From Victivallales bacterium (lineage in GTDB: Bacteria > Verrucomicrobiota > Lentisphaeria > Victivallales > JAUVCU01): a stretch of 7,705 bases of DNA. The notes beneath the pieces were generated by a model. The model worked only from the letters and a program-made list of their open reading frames with translations, was not told where the DNA came from and ran no database searches. Within the stretch, counting starts at the first letter, position 1; every line of letters starts with the position of its first letter. This document shows, in pieces, positions 5,285-7,705 of this stretch. The position numbers and the translations under genes were made by a program. Location: assembly GCA_029934175.1 (NCBI GenBank), contig JAOZMT010000090.1:1-7705 (forward strand), written 5' to 3'.

Positions 5285-7342
5285 TTACTCTCCTTTATTT
5301 ATTAAAATAAGTCTAAAGCCAGTTCCATAATCTGTTCTTTCTGGCTCTACTTCCTTTTTAAAATCTATAGTAAGAGACATTCTGCTATTATGTAACCAAC
5401 CTCCGCCACGAACAATATGCTTTGCAAACTTTTGCTCTTTTGTCCATTCTGCAACATTTCCACCAACACCAAAAAGACCCCATTCATTTTTTCCACTTCT
5501 TGAAACTTCGCCAGTCAAAGGTATTCCATCTGCAAACATCGCAATTTTCCCCCAATTAGCCCCGCCTTCCATTCCATGATAATTCCCATATTTTGGTGGC
5601 CACTCATTCCCCCAAGGATATTGTTTTTCTAATCCACATTTTGCATAAGTTGTCCATTCTAAATCTGTTGGCAATCGATATTCCATTTGTTCCTTTAAGC
5701 GACCTTCATTTTTTTCATTATCAGTTAACCACTTAGCAAATTCAGTTGCATCATAATAGCTAACAAACACAACAGGTTTTTTCCCATCATCTAAAGATCT
5801 TCTATTAAAGTATCTTGATGTATGACGAGGTCTAAATTTCTTAAATTCTGAATTAGTTACTTCATATTTTCCAACCCAACAATTCATATCTTTAATCCAT
5901 ACAAAGCGTATTCCAAGCTCCGTAACAGTCCAATCTTCGCCAGGATTTGGCCCCATCCAGAAAGTTGACCTTAAATTCTCAATTACACCTTTCAATTTAT
6001 CAAATTCTCCTTTACTTCGAAATGATAAATTTTTAGTATCTACAGTTTTTAGTATTGCAGAAGCCTCTAAACATTTGCGATATCGTGCTTCATCTGTCAA
6101 TTTTTCATCTTTTATAACAGGTAAAAATGCTTGAGTTACTTTTCCCAACTTTGCTTGTTCAAGTTTCTGTTTTCTCATTAATTCTACTCCGCCCTTTGCA
6201 GTTACAATTCCTTGCTGAGCTTCCATATCATATTCATAACCATCTATAGAAGCAGCTTTTAAAAATTCTGCTTTTGCTGCTGTCCAATTTTGAATTTCTA
6301 GAAATTTACGACCATTACGCATTGATAAAAGATATTTTTCCTTTAGAGCTAGCTTTGTTCTATTTTTTTCAATTTGACTTAATGCTAAATCAACTAAATT
6401 TTGAACATCTGGACTATTTTTTGCGATTTGTGCAAGTTTAAAGGATTGGAGAGCATCTTTATAAAGTTCGCGTTTCATAAAATCTTTACCTTCAGCAATA
6501 AACCTAGGATAATTAATTTGTTCTTGTTCATATATCAATTTTTTCTCAACGCTCATATTCAATATTCTTGCAACTTCTGTTAATGAGAAATTAAGTTGTT
6601 TAACATCTCGAACTGTGACCTTCGCAGTTTGCTTAATAGCTCCTGTTTCTGTTTCAAAAACTTGTGCAGCAACTGTTATTTTTTCACCTAATCTAACAAT
6701 TGAACCAGTTATTAAATATTCAGCACCAAGCATTTTACCAAACTCAGATGCTCTGCTTTCAACAAGATCACTTGTTTGAAATTTCAACTCTTCCATACTC
6801 TTACTTATCTGACTTCGAGTTACCAAACGATATCTTGAACTCATAGCATCTTCCAATAAAACTGCAATAGTTTTGCCATCTATCTGTGATTTCAATTCAT
6901 CGCTAATAGTAAATTTAACAACTGCTGCTAAAGGTCTTTTATTTTCAACTTGCTTTTTTTCTTTATCCGCAATTTTAAAACCTTGAACTTTTTCTGTGCG
7001 TTTTACAGTAACTGGAGGAATATTAACTGGTTTATTTAGAATTTTAGGTTGAGCTATAGTTTTTTCTTCTGCAACTTCTTTAACAACTGATTTTAGTTTA
7101 ATAAGATATTGTTTTCTAATTTTATTTGCATCTTTTAATTCTAAAGGATGAGTTGTTCTATACTTTTCGATTAAATCATCTAAAATTAATACTGCCTTTT
7201 TATAATCTTCATTATCTGCATATAATTCTGCATTTCCTATTGCATTTTCAACTTCAGAACTTACATTGTCCCCTTTAAGAAATAAAAATGCTCCTGCACC
7301 TATTACTATAAAAACTACTATTATTATTCCAACTTTTTTCAT
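5285..7342 (-). CDS. Membrane-anchored TPR/CsgG-like protein with SUMF1 (FGE-sulfatase) fold C-terminus
   Basis: This 685-aa protein has an N-terminal membrane anchor (residues 5-22, no lipobox Cys) with the rest probably periplasmic. A short TPR-like helical pair follows (31-61), then a Lys/Pro-rich linker (95-135). Residues 136-265 resemble the CsgG/TolB N-terminal fold: LAAVVKF, YRLVTRSQISKSMEEL, LGAEYLITGSIVRLGEKI and VAAQVFETETGAI occur in the family order. TPR-like helices lie at 280-325 and 340-380. The C-terminal SUMF1-type domain (about 464-682) shows VTELGIRFVWI, WVGKYEVTN, YRLPTDLEWTTYA, YPWGNEWPP, GLFGVGGNVAEW, VRGGGW and GFRL. The catalytic Cys pair of true formylglycine enzymes should lie between RGGGW and GFR; that stretch has no Cys, so oxidase activity is unlikely and a binding or scaffold role is more probable. 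AGGGAGA (7347-7353) precedes the ATG at a normal distance. The role is unknown. Confidence 0.85.
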   Translation of the reverse strand: MKKVGIIIVVFIVIGAGAFLFLKGDNVSSEVENAIGNAELYADNEDYKKAVLILDDLIEKYRTTHPLELKDANKIRKQYLIKLKSVVKEVAEEKTIAQPKILNKPVNIPPVTVKRTEKVQGFKIADKEKKQVENKRPLAAVVKFTISDELKSQIDGKTIAVLLEDAMSSRYRLVTRSQISKSMEELKFQTSDLVESRASEFGKMLGAEYLITGSIVRLGEKITVAAQVFETETGAIKQTAKVTVRDVKQLNFSLTEVARILNMSVEKKLIYEQEQINYPRFIAEGKDFMKRELYKDALQSFKLAQIAKNSPDVQNLVDLALSQIEKNRTKLALKEKYLLSMRNGRKFLEIQNWTAAKAEFLKAASIDGYEYDMEAQQGIVTAKGGVELMRKQKLEQAKLGKVTQAFLPVIKDEKLTDEARYRKCLEASAILKTVDTKNLSFRSKGEFDKLKGVIENLRSTFWMGPNPGEDWTVTELGIRFVWIKDMNCWVGKYEVTNSEFKKFRPRHTSRYFNRRSLDDGKKPVVFVSYYDATEFAKWLTDNEKNEGRLKEQMEYRLPTDLEWTTYAKCGLEKQYPWGNEWPPKYGNYHGMEGGANWGKIAMFADGIPLTGEVSRSGKNEWGLFGVGGNVAEWTKEQKFAKHIVRGGGWLHNSRMSLTIDFKKEVEPERTDYGTGFRLILINKGE
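5290..5296 (-). promoter_or_regulatory. Strong Shine-Dalgarno inside the SUMF1-type gene end
   Basis: AAAGGAG on the minus strand is read as part of the final AAA-GGA-GAG codons (Lys-Gly-Glu) of the upstream protein. It stands nine bases before the ATG at 5280. Its placement is the main argument that the small ORF at 5188-5280 is, or once was, translated by coupling. Confidence 0.5.
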
Positions 7343-7705
7343 TTCATCTCCCTAAATTATATTAAACCTTCATTCACTTAAAGTATATATTCTCATTATC
7401 AATAAATATCTCACTCATAATATAATACATAAATAGGAAAAAACAATAATTTGATGTTTAGATTTCATAAAAATATATAACCTGAATTCTGCAATCGTAT
7501 GTGTATAAGCGTCGTAACTGCTTTGTGGGTAGAGAAAAGTTAGGGAGTGTGTTATATTTTCATATTGTTTATTGAACTAAAATTGTATCTTCTTTAAAAA
7601 CAGTTATCACGACTTTAATTTATTATAAACTCTAAGCACACGAGTCACGGATTTTATTATGAGACCATTTTAGGATTGTTGGATTGCTGGATTATTGGAT
7701 TTCTT
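7343..7705. other. Upstream region of the SUMF1-type gene, no gene seen
   Basis: No credible ORF is present on either strand. The part nearest the gene (7350-7490) is very A/T-rich and should hold its promoter. The best minus-strand pair I can find is TTGTTT (7441-7446) with TATATT (7419-7424), spacer 16, which is weak. A more G+C-rich patch at about 7500-7555 contains GCGTCGTAACTGC and GGGAGTGTG and is unexplained. An octamer repeat closes the window at 7673-7704. Confidence 0.5.
7673..7704. repeat. GGATTGTT octamer tandem repeat
   Basis: Four 8-bp units follow in register: GGATTGTT, GGATTGCT, GGATTATT and GGATTTCT. The block runs to the window edge and may continue beyond it. It is not in a gene. 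From memory, TGGATT-type octamers are another common intergenic word repeat in PVC-like and Bacteroidota-like genomes. Confidence 0.65.

Noticed and set aside
5285..5950. Active formylglycine-generating enzyme (sulfatase-modifying)
   Set aside because: The Cys pair expected before the GFR motif is missing and no sulfatase gene is in the window, so only the fold is claimed.
6114..6145. Linker peptide VTQAFLPV in the SUMF1-type protein as a repeat-encoded insertion
   Set aside because: I have a vague memory of TQAFLPV-like peptides encoded by interspersed repeats, but no second copy is present here and the frame is undisturbed, so it cannot be supported.

Overview
The window is an A+T-rich bacterial segment (roughly one third G+C by eye) in which every convincing gene lies on the minus strand. 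Read in the direction of transcription, from high to low coordinates, it holds a large membrane-anchored protein with a CsgG/TolB-like middle and a formylglycine-enzyme-fold (SUMF1-type) C-terminus (7342-5285). A very short coupled ORF may follow it (5280-5188). After about 0.6 kb of repeat-filled DNA comes a tightly overlapping three-gene operon: an exported, two-span membrane protein with a GATase-like region (4603-2750), an ABC-2 type ATPase (2760-1825) and a 12-span ABC-2 permease (1828-362). The genes overlap by 11 bp and by an ATGA, so they are almost certainly co-transcribed and translationally coupled. They probably form one export or envelope-remodelling complex of unknown substrate.

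The organism cannot be named from the sequence. The SUMF1-type domain on a CsgG/TPR scaffold, the ABC-2 module with a GATase-like membrane partner, and the short word-like intergenic repeats (TTCCGTG, CTTTGTG, ATCCTGT and GGATTGTT units) together remind me of uncultivated Lentisphaerota/Kiritimatiellota or other PVC-type bacteria. This is recollection and inference, not proof.

The most striking DNA is not coding. Between 4693 and 5138 lies a layered repeat structure. Its core is a 207-bp nested palindrome (4771-4977) with 35-bp inverted ends. Inside it, two 9-bp-stem hairpins differ at three adjacent stem positions, yet both are perfectly paired. Around the core is a 31-bp inverted repeat (4693-4723 and 5092-5122). 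The right side coincides with a 146-bp dispersed repeat whose second copy (100-245) lies beyond the 3' end of the ABC operon. A shared 21-bp A/T tract suggests that copy 1 may represent the unoccupied form of a site into which the palindrome was inserted in copy 2.

The three gene-poor stretches (1-361, 4604-5284, 7343-7705) are mostly occupied by these repeats. I see no tRNA, rRNA, CRISPR array, transposase gene or canonical intrinsic terminator.
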